The notes under the pieces are model-generated. The model was not told the origin of the DNA. It saw nothing but the letters and a program-made list of their open reading frames with translations, and did no database searches. Both the position numbers and the translations under genes were made by a program. Shown here one piece after another: positions 54,251 to 63,399 of a stretch of 64,000 nucleotides of DNA; the first letter of the stretch is position 1, and every line of letters starts with the position of its first letter. Source of the stretch: Pseudomonadales bacterium (GTDB lineage: Bacteria > Pseudomonadota > Gammaproteobacteria > Pseudomonadales > Azotimanducaceae); assembly GCA_019090615.1 (NCBI GenBank), contig JAHRVQ010000006.1, positions 62,001 through 126,000 on the forward strand, read 5' to 3'.

Positions 54251-56845
54251 CTAACCTGCAGCAGATGACTCAAGAAAATCCTGAGCAAAGCGCTGCAATA
54301 CGCCGCCCGCTGTATATACCGATACTTCTTCAGCCGTGTCCAGCCGACATATCACCGCAACCTCAACAGTTTCGCCGGATGCTCGGGTGATTTTCAGGAT
54401 CAGTTCAGCACGCGGACTTGCCGCACCAATCACATCAAACGTCTCGGTGCCGTCAATAGCAAAGCTATGGCGATTTTCGCCGGCTTTAAATTCCAGCGGC
54501 ATCACCCCCATACCCACCAGATTAGTCCGGTGGATACGTTCAAAACCCTCCGCGACAATCGCCTCGACACCTGCCAGGCGTACACCTTTAGCAGCCCAGT
54601 CACGGGATGAACCCTGGCCGTAATCTGCACCAGCAATAATAATCAGCGGCTGCTTACGTTGCATATAGGTTTCAATGGCTTCCCACATACGGCTTACTTT
54701 ACCTTCTGGCTCAATCCGGGCCAGCGAACCCTGCTTAACCACGCCGTTTTCCTGAACCATTTCATTCATCAACTTTGGATTGGCAAAGGTGGCGCGTTGC
54801 GCGGTTAAATGATCACCACGGTGGGTTGCATAGGAGTTAAAATCTTCTTCTGGCAGGCCCATCTTATGTAGATAAGCGCCCGCTGCGCTATCCATCATAA
54901 TGGCATTGGACGGCGACAAATGATCGGTGGTGATATTATCCCCCAGTACTGCAAGCGGCCGCATACCCTGCATTGTGCGCTCACCTGCCAGGGCGCCTTC
55001 CCAATAGGGCGGCCGCCGAATATAAGTGGTTTGTGGACGCCAGTCATACAGCGGGCTGATTTGCTCCGTTTGTGATTGTTCTAAATCAAACATGGGAATA
55101 TAGATTTCACGAAACTGCTCGGGTTTAACACTGGCAGCAACAATGGCGTCAATTTCTTCATCTGCAGGCCAGATGTCTTTTAACCTTATGTCATTACCCT
55201 GTTGATCAACGCCTAATACGTCTTTCTCAATATCAAACCGGATGCTGCCAGCAATCGCATAGGCAACTACCAGTGGTGGCGATGCCAGAAATGCCTGTTT
55301 CGCATAGGGATGAATACGGCCATCAAAATTACGGTTACCAGACAACACGGCGGTACTATATAAATCACGCTCCACCAGCTCCTGTTGAATCACCGGATCA
55401 AGTGCCCCACTCATGCCATTACAGGTGGTACAGGCAAACCCAACGATGCCAAACCCAAGTTGTTCAAGCTCGGACAACAACTCGGCATCCTGCAAATACA
55501 ACTGGGCCACTTTTGAGCCTGGCGCAAAGGACGATTTAACCCAGGGCTTACGGGTCAGCCCCAGCTTGTTTGCGTTGCGGGCGATAAGCCCCGCTGCAAC
55601 AACATTGCGCGGATTACTGGTATTGGTACAGCTGGTGATAGCAGCAATAATAACCGCGCCATCAGGCATTTTACCCGCCTCGTTTTCCACTTTGCCGGCA
55701 ATACCCTTTGCTGCCAGGGCGCTAGTGGGTACTCTGGCATGAGGATTTGATGGACCCGCTATGGTCCGAACCACGGTCGACAGATCAAAATGTAACACCC
55801 GCTGATATTCTGCATCCTGCAAACTATCGGCCCATAACCCGGTTTGTTTGGCATAGGTTTCTACCAGCCTTACCTGCTCAGCATCACGGCCAGTAATCTT
55901 TAAATAATCGATGGTTTGCTGATCGATATAAAACATCGCCGCGGTGGCGCCAAATTCCGGCGTCATATTAGAAATAGTCGCCCGATCGCCGAGGGTTAAG
56001 TTAGCCGCACCTTCGCCATAGAATTCAAGATAGGATGACACCACTTTTGCCGCCCGAAGAAATTCAGTTAACGCCAGCACAATATCTGTGGCAGTAATAC
56101 CAGCTGCCGCTTTACCACTTAATTCAACCCCAATAATATCCGGTAGTCGCATATAAGACGGTCGGCCTAACATGACGGTTTCAGCTTCAAGGCCACCCAC
56201 CCCAATCGCAATGACACCCAAGGCATCAACATGCGGCGTATGACTGTCGGTGCCCACCAGGGTATCAGGAAAAGCGACACCATCGCGGGCTTGCACCACC
56301 GGCGACATTTTTTCAAGATTAATCTGATGCATGATGCCGTTACCTGGCTGGATCACATCAACATTCTTAAAGGCTTTTTTGGTCCAGTTAATAAAATGGA
56401 AGCGATCATCATTGCGCCGGTCTTCTATGGCACGGTTCTTTGCAAAGGCATCCTTTTCAAACCCGCCATGTTCAACCGCCAAAGAATGGTCAACAATTAG
56501 CTGTGTTGGCACCACCGGATTAACTTCTGCAGGATCACCGCCCTGGTCAGCAATAGCATCCCTTAAACCGGCCAAATCAACCAATGCGGTCTGACCAAGA
56601 ATATCATGGCAAACCACTCGGGCCGGATACCAGGGGAAATCCAGATCCTGCTTACGTTCAATTATCTGCTTTAATGCGTCAGTCAACAGCGCCGGATCAC
56701 AGCGCCGCACCAGATTTTCTGCATACACCCTCGATACATAGGGCAATTTATCAAAAGCACCCGGCTGGATCGCATTCACTGCCGCTCGAGCGTCAAAATA
56801 ATCCAGATCAGTACCCGGTAAGGGTTTGCGGTTATCAGTATTCAT
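54251..56845 (-). CDS. acnD: AcnD, Fe/S-dependent 2-methylcitrate dehydratase
   Basis: Aconitase-family enzyme dehydrating 2-methylcitrate in propionate breakdown, used with PrpF in place of PrpD. 864 aa, AcnD length and shorter than AcnA (about 890). It begins KPLPGTDLDYFDARAAVNAI as AcnD proteins do. Cluster ligands lie in AAITSCTNTSNPRN and ACTTCNGMSG. Substrate loops include GTDSHTPHVDALGVIAIGVGGLEAE and the swivel-domain GADYGQGSSRDWAAKGVRL. ATG 56845, with AAAGAG/GAAAG upstream. It heads the acnD–prpF pair; the 437 bp upstream lacks prpC or prpB. Confidence 0.95.
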   Translation of the reverse strand: MNTDNRKPLPGTDLDYFDARAAVNAIQPGAFDKLPYVSRVYAENLVRRCDPALLTDALKQIIERKQDLDFPWYPARVVCHDILGQTALVDLAGLRDAIADQGGDPAEVNPVVPTQLIVDHSLAVEHGGFEKDAFAKNRAIEDRRNDDRFHFINWTKKAFKNVDVIQPGNGIMHQINLEKMSPVVQARDGVAFPDTLVGTDSHTPHVDALGVIAIGVGGLEAETVMLGRPSYMRLPDIIGVELSGKAAAGITATDIVLALTEFLRAAKVVSSYLEFYGEGAANLTLGDRATISNMTPEFGATAAMFYIDQQTIDYLKITGRDAEQVRLVETYAKQTGLWADSLQDAEYQRVLHFDLSTVVRTIAGPSNPHARVPTSALAAKGIAGKVENEAGKMPDGAVIIAAITSCTNTSNPRNVVAAGLIARNANKLGLTRKPWVKSSFAPGSKVAQLYLQDAELLSELEQLGFGIVGFACTTCNGMSGALDPVIQQELVERDLYSTAVLSGNRNFDGRIHPYAKQAFLASPPLVVAYAIAGSIRFDIEKDVLGVDQQGNDIRLKDIWPADEEIDAIVAASVKPEQFREIYIPMFDLEQSQTEQISPLYDWRPQTTYIRRPPYWEGALAGERTMQGMRPLAVLGDNITTDHLSPSNAIMMDSAAGAYLHKMGLPEEDFNSYATHRGDHLTAQRATFANPKLMNEMVQENGVVKQGSLARIEPEGKVSRMWEAIETYMQRKQPLIIIAGADYGQGSSRDWAAKGVRLAGVEAIVAEGFERIHRTNLVGMGVMPLEFKAGENRHSFAIDGTETFDVIGAASPRAELILKITRASGETVEVAVICRLDTAEEVSVYTAGGVLQRFAQDFLESSAAG

Positions 56846-56971
56846 GCTTTCACTCTTTGTAGTGTGGACTCTATAGGGTGCTGTTTCAGGGTGCTGCGCA
56901 GTGTCCCGGAACTCTGCAAATACCCAGGAAGGCCTATGGGCTTAAATATACCCCGGCGAGCGGTGCGCAGT

Positions 56972-57220
56972 TTAAACCGCAATTCGAAACAAATGCAAAA
57001 ATATTCTTGCGCTAACAAAAAGACCTGCCAGGACACTAATCACAGTGCCAATTATAGCCCTGGCTATGACCCGACCAGCGCCACGTAAACTGTTGTCGAG
57101 ATAACCAGTCGCCTGACCTTCAGGCCTGGTCTTTACCCCGCAAAATTTGATTATCCATGCAAATGAACTACGCATAATAGATGGATTTATAACCCCTGTA
57201 TTGCAAATACACCTCAACAT
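56972..57220 (-). CDS. possible small membrane protein in the acnD upstream gap
   Basis: An open frame of 82 codons (or 67 from the ATG at 57175) fills part of the 437-bp gap (56846–57282) between acnD and the hybrid kinase. The C-terminal half is one hydrophobic segment (VIARAIIGTVISVLAGLFVSARIFLHLF) preceded by RGAG, fitting a single-pass membrane protein. I recognise no family. Neither start has a Shine–Dalgarno, so it may be chance. Outside this ORF the gap shows no other gene; it must hold the acnD and kinase promoters. Confidence 0.28.
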   Translation of the reverse strand: MLRCICNTGVINPSIMRSSFAWIIKFCGVKTRPEGQATGYLDNSLRGAGRVIARAIIGTVISVLAGLFVSARIFLHLFRIAV

Positions 57221-57282
57221 TGGTCACGGCGTATACCGCAACAGCGCGTATCCGTCATCCGATGCCCGACAAGGAGTCAGAT

Positions 57283-60200
57283 GTGGGCTATTTTAATAAC
57301 CTGGGTATTGCGACAAAATTGGCCGCCGTAATCGGCCTGCCATTAGCATTTTTAACCGTGCTCAGCCTGCTATCGCTGCAAGCTTCCAATACTCAGTTTG
57401 CTAATCAGCAACAGGTCGAACAGACAAATAAAGTACTGCTGAACCTCAGCCAGATCGAAAAAAGCCTTATTGACCTGGAGACAGGGCAACGCGGCTATCT
57501 GATTACTGGCAAGGACAATTTCCTTGAACCTTTCAACCGTGCCAGGCAATCACTGGATCAACAATTTGAACAGCTAAAATCACAGGTAGCAGATAATCCT
57601 GGCCAGATCCGACGCCTGCAGCAGGTTGAGGTATTAACCGAATCCTGGATGAACCAGGCCGGTTTACCGGAAATAAAACTCAGGCGGCAAGTCAATAAAA
57701 ATACTGCGAACACCACTAGTCTGCAAACCGTTCTGCGGGCCGGCACTGGCAAATCTATCCTTGACCAGATACGTGCCGAATTAAACAGCATGGATCGACA
57801 GTTCTCAATAGCCAACAACGACCGAGCGCTGAATCTAACCTTGACCATAGCCAAGGCCATGGTAGATATGGAAACCGGCCAACGAGGTTACCTCATCACT
57901 GGCGAGCAGACGTTCCTCGAGCCCTTCAGGAGCGGCAAACTAACATTAACCGAAGCTGTCGATCAACTACATAGACTGCTGGACAATGCCTATAACCGAG
58001 AAAAAGTGAAGGCCAACTTAGACAAACTAAAACAAATTTCAGCACGATGGCTGCTGGCGACAACACCAGAAATAGAACTTCGACGCCAGATCGACCTGGG
58101 CAAAAGGGATTTCGCCGCGCTACAAGCAGCTGTCCGGTCCGAATCTGGAAAAACCCTTCTGGATAGTTTCAGGGTTACCTTGGACAACATATACATAGCT
58201 TTTATCAAAGCAAACAATATCCACGCCCAGAACAATACCCTTAATCTGGCTAAGGCCATGGTTGATATGGAGACCGGCCAAAGAGGGTTCCTGCTCACCG
58301 GAGAGAACGCTTTTCTTGAGCCTTATACACTGGGTCAGCGACAGCTCAGAGAGCATTTTACTATCCTGCAGAGCCTGATCGGCAATGCCTATAACGCTGC
58401 ACAAATGCGCCGCAGCCTGCAAAAGGTCAGTCAACTAGCAAGAGAATGGCAGCGCCAAGCCGCTGATCCCGAAATAGAAATACGCAACAGCATGAACCTC
58501 TATAGCACCACAATGAACGACGTCGTAACATTAATCGAAGCGCAAACCGGCAAACGGCTAATGGACCAACTTCGGCTCCATTTAGAACAGCTCAAGGACG
58601 AAGAAAGGCTACTGCAGCAACAAAGAAAAACGCTAGCTGAAACAGCATCTAGTAATCTTCAGTGGACCATTATTCTCGGCACATTGGCTGTCATAGCGAT
58701 TTCAATATTGATTAGCCGATTCATTGTCCAGGGTATTACCAACCAATTAATGACCACTTTAAAAGGCGTAGAACGCATTGCCGATGCGGACTATTCGCAA
58801 CCGGTGATAATTACTGCCTCTGATCAAATCGGGCATCTGGGAATGGCCGTTAATCGCCTGCTTGATACCCTAAGAAATACGGCCCAGATTGCCAAACGCA
58901 TCGCTGAAGGCGACTATAGCTTTGATATTGTATCCCAGGGGCGCAATGACGAACTGGGATTGTCACTACAAACAATGACCGAGGTCTGGACTGCAAATCA
59001 AAAATCCCTGGAGCAGGAAAGAGCCACCCTTAGGCAACAGGAATGGATAAAATCGAACTACGCCACCTTGATCGAAAAAATTCAAAGCTGCACGGATATA
59101 CAGGACCTTGCGGAGACCTTACTCTCCAATCTGGTACCCATGCTGGGCGCACATTTAGGTCTTTTTTACGAACGACGCAATAACCCCACAGAAAACCTGA
59201 CCCTGATTGCCTCCTACGCTTTCAGCCAACGCAAGCATCTAGCCAACCAGTTTGTACTCGGCGAAGGTCTGGTGGGCCAGTGTGCCCTTGAAAAGGAATT
59301 AATTTTTTTATCCAATGTACCCTCAGACTATGTCCAGGTAAGTTCTGGGTCAGGGGACGCGGTACCAAAACAACTGGTGGTGTTCCCAATAATTTTTGAA
59401 AAGCAGCTGATTGCAGTAGTCGAGATTGGTTCTACCACAAATTTTACCGTTCAACATGAGGCCCTCATTGAACTCATGCAAAATAATGTTGGTGTCATCA
59501 TCAACAATATTCAAAGTCGACTGCGTACCGAAACCTTACTACAACAATCCCAGGAGCAAGGCAATGAATTAAAACGTCAGCAGGAAGAACTACAGGCAGC
59601 TAACGAGAATCTTGAAGAACAAACCCAACAACTTAGAAATTCAGAAGAAACCCTTAAGCAGCAAAGTGAAGAACTGGCCGCTTCAAATGAAGAACTACGC
59701 GAAAAACAGGTGTTGTTGAAAAAACAAAAATCCACCGTTGAAGCTGCCAAAAGAGAGGTAGATTTAAAAGCCAATGAACTTGCTCTGGCCAGCAAATATA
59801 AATCTGAATTTCTCGCCAACATGTCCCACGAACTGCGCACACCATTAAACAGCCTGCTAATACTTTCCAAGTCTCTAGCGGATAACAAAGAGGGCAACCT
59901 TAGTCCCAGACAGAAGGAAGATGCCCGCATAGTCAATGAGGGAGGTAACGAACTGCTGGTACTAATTAATGACATCATGGACCTGTCCAAGGTTGAAGCC
60001 GGCATGTTAGATATCACTATGGGCAACGTTACCCTGGCAGGCGTGGCAAAAAATCTGGATAATTTATTTAGTCGGACTGCAGAACAAAAACAACTCACTT
60101 ATACCACTCATATCGCACCGGCTATGGTCGAAACAATCTTTAGCGACAACCAGAGACTGGTCCAGATCGTCAAAAACTTCATTTCCAATGCATTGAAATT

Positions 60201-61932
60201 TACTGAAACTGGCGAGATAAGTGTCAACTTTCATCCAGTCGACAAAGCGACCACCTTTCGCCAGAGCCAATTAACCGCTGACACTGCCATTGGTATTTCA
60301 GTCACCGATACCGGCATCGGCATCCCCGAGGAAAAACAGCAAGCCATCTTTGAAGCTTTCCAGCAGGCTGATGGTTCTACCAGCCGTCGCTACGGCGGCA
60401 CCGGCCTGGGGCTGACCATTTCGCGCGAACTATCACGTTTATTAGGTGGTGAAATTCAACTCAACAGCCAGCCAGGCAAGGGCAGTACATTTACTGTATT
60501 CCTGCCAAAAACCTGGGATGAGGCCATTCATGGCCAGGAAAATGACACCGACCCAGGCCCGTCTGGCAAACCAAAACAAGGTTTAAAGGCGAATAGGACT
60601 ATTGCCGCCGAGCCATCGGTGATTCAATCAGTCCAAACCACGGACAATGCCGTCAACAATCTTGCCAACAACACGCCAGCCAAACAAAATGATAAAACTA
60701 TCCCCAATGACAATTGGCTGCCTGATGATCGACGTAATATCCATGCCGATGACAATATATTATTGATCATTGAGGATGACCCCAGGTTCGCCAAAATCCT
60801 GCAGCAACTCGGCGAGGAAAAACAACAAAAAGTACTACTGGCAGATAAGGGACGTGATGGACTATTACTTGCCAACGAATTTATTCCGAGCGGCATCCTA
60901 CTGGATATGGGTTTGCCAGATATTAACGGGCTTGAAGTACTCGACCAGCTCAAAGATAACCTGACCACACGACATATCCCGGTGCACGTTATTTCCGCTG
61001 GAGAATTTAAAGTCTCAGCACTGGAACATGGGGCGGTTAGTTTTCTCACCAAACCTGCAACGCAGGAATCACTGCAGACCGCTCTGGACCTGCTCAACAC
61101 ACCGTCAAAGCAGGGCATTAAATCCATTCTGATTATTGAAGACGACACTAATAGCCAAACAGCCATCAAACGATTACTTGAGTCCGACGATATCATACTG
61201 AAATTTGCGGGCGATATGGCTTCCGCATTAGAACAACTGGATGCTGATAGCTACGACTGCATCATTCTTGACCTTGGTTTACCGGATGTTGAAGGTACCG
61301 AAGTACTGAATAAAATCACCTCGCATACGGGCGCCCAGGATACGCCGATTATTGTTTATACCGGGCGGGAAATTTCAGATGCAGAACATAGTGTACTTAA
61401 AGAATTTTCCGCGTCTATTGTTATCAAAGGTGCAGAGTCCCCGGAACGACTACTGGATGATGTGTCACTATTTCTGCACCGAGCTAATAGTCAGCTACCC
61501 AGCAAGCAACAGGATGTGATCAAAATGCTACATGACCAGGATGCCATGCTGACCAACCGGCGGGTACTTTTGGTTGATGATGATATGCGTAATATCTACG
61601 CCATTAAAAGTGAACTATCTGATCTTGGCCTCAATGTTACCCCGGCTGAAAACGGCCAGGTGGCGATAGACACCATTAAAGCCGCTAAACAACCCTATGA
61701 GCTGATCTTGATGGATATCATGATGCCGATCAAGGACGGTTACGACGCGATGCAGGAGATAAGACAACTTCCAAATTATGCCAACACGCCTATACTTGCT
61801 TTAACAGCAAAGGCAATGCCTGAAGACCGGCAAAAGTGCATCGATGCTGGCGCCTCGGACTATCTTATTAAACCCGTGGATATTGCCAAATTAACATCAA
61901 TGTTACGCGTCTGGCTATATCAGAGAACCTAA
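57283..61932 (+). CDS. hybrid histidine kinase: triple CHASE3–HAMP–GAF–HK–three receivers
   Basis: About 1549 aa. The start is GTG 57283, six bases after AAGGAG; the frame is open to 57220 but lacks such a site there. Order (from GTG): membrane helix about 10–33; three successive CHASE3-like helical bundles each holding D-[LM]-ETGQRG-[YF]-L-[IL]-TG (about 65–76, 196–207, 328–340); second membrane helix about 460–483; HAMP-like repeats to 565; GAF about 590–740; coiled coil 745–840; HisKA with SHELRTPLN (His849); HATPase_c (N box FISNALKFT, GTGLGLTI); and receivers with Asp1208, Asp1330 and Asp1478. REC3 is the most canonical (LMDIMMP...KP). Three base pairs separate it from cheR. Confidence 0.92.
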   Translation: MGYFNNLGIATKLAAVIGLPLAFLTVLSLLSLQASNTQFANQQQVEQTNKVLLNLSQIEKSLIDLETGQRGYLITGKDNFLEPFNRARQSLDQQFEQLKSQVADNPGQIRRLQQVEVLTESWMNQAGLPEIKLRRQVNKNTANTTSLQTVLRAGTGKSILDQIRAELNSMDRQFSIANNDRALNLTLTIAKAMVDMETGQRGYLITGEQTFLEPFRSGKLTLTEAVDQLHRLLDNAYNREKVKANLDKLKQISARWLLATTPEIELRRQIDLGKRDFAALQAAVRSESGKTLLDSFRVTLDNIYIAFIKANNIHAQNNTLNLAKAMVDMETGQRGFLLTGENAFLEPYTLGQRQLREHFTILQSLIGNAYNAAQMRRSLQKVSQLAREWQRQAADPEIEIRNSMNLYSTTMNDVVTLIEAQTGKRLMDQLRLHLEQLKDEERLLQQQRKTLAETASSNLQWTIILGTLAVIAISILISRFIVQGITNQLMTTLKGVERIADADYSQPVIITASDQIGHLGMAVNRLLDTLRNTAQIAKRIAEGDYSFDIVSQGRNDELGLSLQTMTEVWTANQKSLEQERATLRQQEWIKSNYATLIEKIQSCTDIQDLAETLLSNLVPMLGAHLGLFYERRNNPTENLTLIASYAFSQRKHLANQFVLGEGLVGQCALEKELIFLSNVPSDYVQVSSGSGDAVPKQLVVFPIIFEKQLIAVVEIGSTTNFTVQHEALIELMQNNVGVIINNIQSRLRTETLLQQSQEQGNELKRQQEELQAANENLEEQTQQLRNSEETLKQQSEELAASNEELREKQVLLKKQKSTVEAAKREVDLKANELALASKYKSEFLANMSHELRTPLNSLLILSKSLADNKEGNLSPRQKEDARIVNEGGNELLVLINDIMDLSKVEAGMLDITMGNVTLAGVAKNLDNLFSRTAEQKQLTYTTHIAPAMVETIFSDNQRLVQIVKNFISNALKFTETGEISVNFHPVDKATTFRQSQLTADTAIGISVTDTGIGIPEEKQQAIFEAFQQADGSTSRRYGGTGLGLTISRELSRLLGGEIQLNSQPGKGSTFTVFLPKTWDEAIHGQENDTDPGPSGKPKQGLKANRTIAAEPSVIQSVQTTDNAVNNLANNTPAKQNDKTIPNDNWLPDDRRNIHADDNILLIIEDDPRFAKILQQLGEEKQQKVLLADKGRDGLLLANEFIPSGILLDMGLPDINGLEVLDQLKDNLTTRHIPVHVISAGEFKVSALEHGAVSFLTKPATQESLQTALDLLNTPSKQGIKSILIIEDDTNSQTAIKRLLESDDIILKFAGDMASALEQLDADSYDCIILDLGLPDVEGTEVLNKITSHTGAQDTPIIVYTGREISDAEHSVLKEFSASIVIKGAESPERLLDDVSLFLHRANSQLPSKQQDVIKMLHDQDAMLTNRRVLLVDDDMRNIYAIKSELSDLGLNVTPAENGQVAIDTIKAAKQPYELILMDIMMPIKDGYDAMQEIRQLPNYANTPILALTAKAMPEDRQKCIDAGASDYLIKPVDIAKLTSMLRVWLYQRT

Positions 61933-61934
61933 AT

Positions 61935-62801
61935 ATGTCCGCACAAGACAAGGTAACCAGCGTCCCTGACCTGGATTTGGAGGTATTAGAGATACACCTG
62001 TTACTCACCGCCATTGAGCAACGCTATGGCTATGATTTTTTTAATTACGCCATGTCCTCTTTGAAACGGCGCGTGCGTAATATTCAGTGCGATGAAAATC
62101 TTAGCTCGATATCAGAACTGGTACCAAAAATTCTGCATGATCCGCAAATGTTTGATCGATTTTTAGTCGAGATGTCGGTCACCGTAACCAGGATGTTTAG
62201 AAACCCACAGATATTTAAACGTATTAAAGAATCATTGCTGCCAAAACTACATACCTATCCACGCATCAAAATCTGGCATGCGGGCTGTGCCACTGGCGAA
62301 GAAGTCTACTCGATGGCAATTCTTCTCGCCGAAGCTGACCTACTTAAAAAAACCCATATTTACGCCACCGACTATAATAACCAGTCTCTGGCTATCGCCG
62401 AGAAAGGCATATATCCACTGGAGAAAATGCAGGATTTCTCGAAAAATTATTTAGCCGCCGGCGGTCAATGTTCATTTGCAGATTATTATCATGCCAAATA
62501 CGAGCATGCTGTCATGGCCAGCATTCTTAGTAAAAATATAACCTTCGCCCATCATAATCTGATGCGCGATCAATCTTTTGGTGAGATGAATATTATTTTT
62601 TGCCGTAATGTACTGATTTATTTTGATCAGATACTTCAGGATAAAGTATTAACCATGATGCGTGATAGCCTGATTCATCGGGGTTATCTAGTCCTCGGCG
62701 ACCGAGAAACAATCAGCTTTACCGGTATCAGCGAATCTTTTACAGAGATTGAACCTCGTTCGCGGATCTATCAAAAACAACCAGAAATAAGCGGTTTTTA
62801 A
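61935..62801 (+). CDS. CheR-type protein methyltransferase
   Basis: S-adenosylmethionine-dependent glutamate methyltransferase of the CheR family. 288 aa. Small N-terminal helical domain (FFNYAMSSLKRRVRNIQ), then the SAM-binding IWHAGCATGEEVYSMAIL (about 113–130), ATDYNNQSLAIAEKGIYP, and the NVLIYFDQILQDKVL block. Chemotaxis CheR methylates receptor glutamates; no chemoreceptor, CheA or CheW is coded nearby, so the target here is unknown. It starts 3 bp after the hybrid kinase stop and is followed 1 bp later by the CheB-like gene. Confidence 0.9.
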   Translation: MSAQDKVTSVPDLDLEVLEIHLLLTAIEQRYGYDFFNYAMSSLKRRVRNIQCDENLSSISELVPKILHDPQMFDRFLVEMSVTVTRMFRNPQIFKRIKESLLPKLHTYPRIKIWHAGCATGEEVYSMAILLAEADLLKKTHIYATDYNNQSLAIAEKGIYPLEKMQDFSKNYLAAGGQCSFADYYHAKYEHAVMASILSKNITFAHHNLMRDQSFGEMNIIFCRNVLIYFDQILQDKVLTMMRDSLIHRGYLVLGDRETISFTGISESFTEIEPRSRIYQKQPEISGF

Positions 62802-62802
62802 T

Positions 62803-63399
62803 ATGTACGCGGCCCAAAATTCATATAGTGCGATTGCCATTGGCGTATCCGCAGGTGGCTTTGAAGCCCTGGCGCAGTTATTGCCTGCCTTCCCGAAAGA
62901 TTTCGATCTGCCAATATTTATTACCCAACATCAATTGATGGATGCTGATAGAAATGGTTTTATCGCCAAATATTACAGCCAACGATGTAATTTACCAGTT
63001 CATGAGGCTTACCACGGCACCCAGATCAAGGCCGGACATATTTATCATTCTGTCTCAGGCTATCACCTACAAATTGAATCCAACGGCAGTTTAACACTAT
63101 CTGTTGCACCCCCACTTAACCATGCTATTCCGTCTATTGACATTCTGTTCGAATCAGCTGTTGAATATTATCAATCTGGACTGGTTGGCGTGGTTCTAAC
63201 GGGACAGAATACCGATGGCGCAGTGGGCATAAGCACCATTAAAGCTTATGGCGGGCTTACCATCGTCCAGGACCCAGATGGAGCCGAAGCCAGAAGCATG
63301 CCAGACGCTGCCATCGCTGCAACACAAATTGACGCCATATTACCGCTCGACGAAATCGGCCCATTTTTGGCGAAACTCAGCAATAGAGAATCACCATGA
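62803..63399 (+). CDS. CheB-type methylesterase without receiver domain
   Basis: 198 aa, the methylesterase domain only. Catalytic set: Ser16 in GVSAGGFEAL, His43 in FITQHQ and Asp138 in TGQNTDGAVG. The first part of a normal CheB, the regulatory receiver, is absent, so its control must come from elsewhere, for example from the neighbouring receivers. It reads directly into the next gene with an ATGA overlap (63396–63399). It probably antagonises the adjacent CheR on a shared, unidentified target. Confidence 0.9.
   Translation: MYAAQNSYSAIAIGVSAGGFEALAQLLPAFPKDFDLPIFITQHQLMDADRNGFIAKYYSQRCNLPVHEAYHGTQIKAGHIYHSVSGYHLQIESNGSLTLSVAPPLNHAIPSIDILFESAVEYYQSGLVGVVLTGQNTDGAVGISTIKAYGGLTIVQDPDGAEARSMPDAAIAATQIDAILPLDEIGPFLAKLSNRESP

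Noticed and set aside
57220-57282. Longer N-terminus of the hybrid kinase from TTG 57220
   Set aside because: No ribosome site there; GTG 57283 follows AAGGAG and gives a membrane-helix N-terminus at once.
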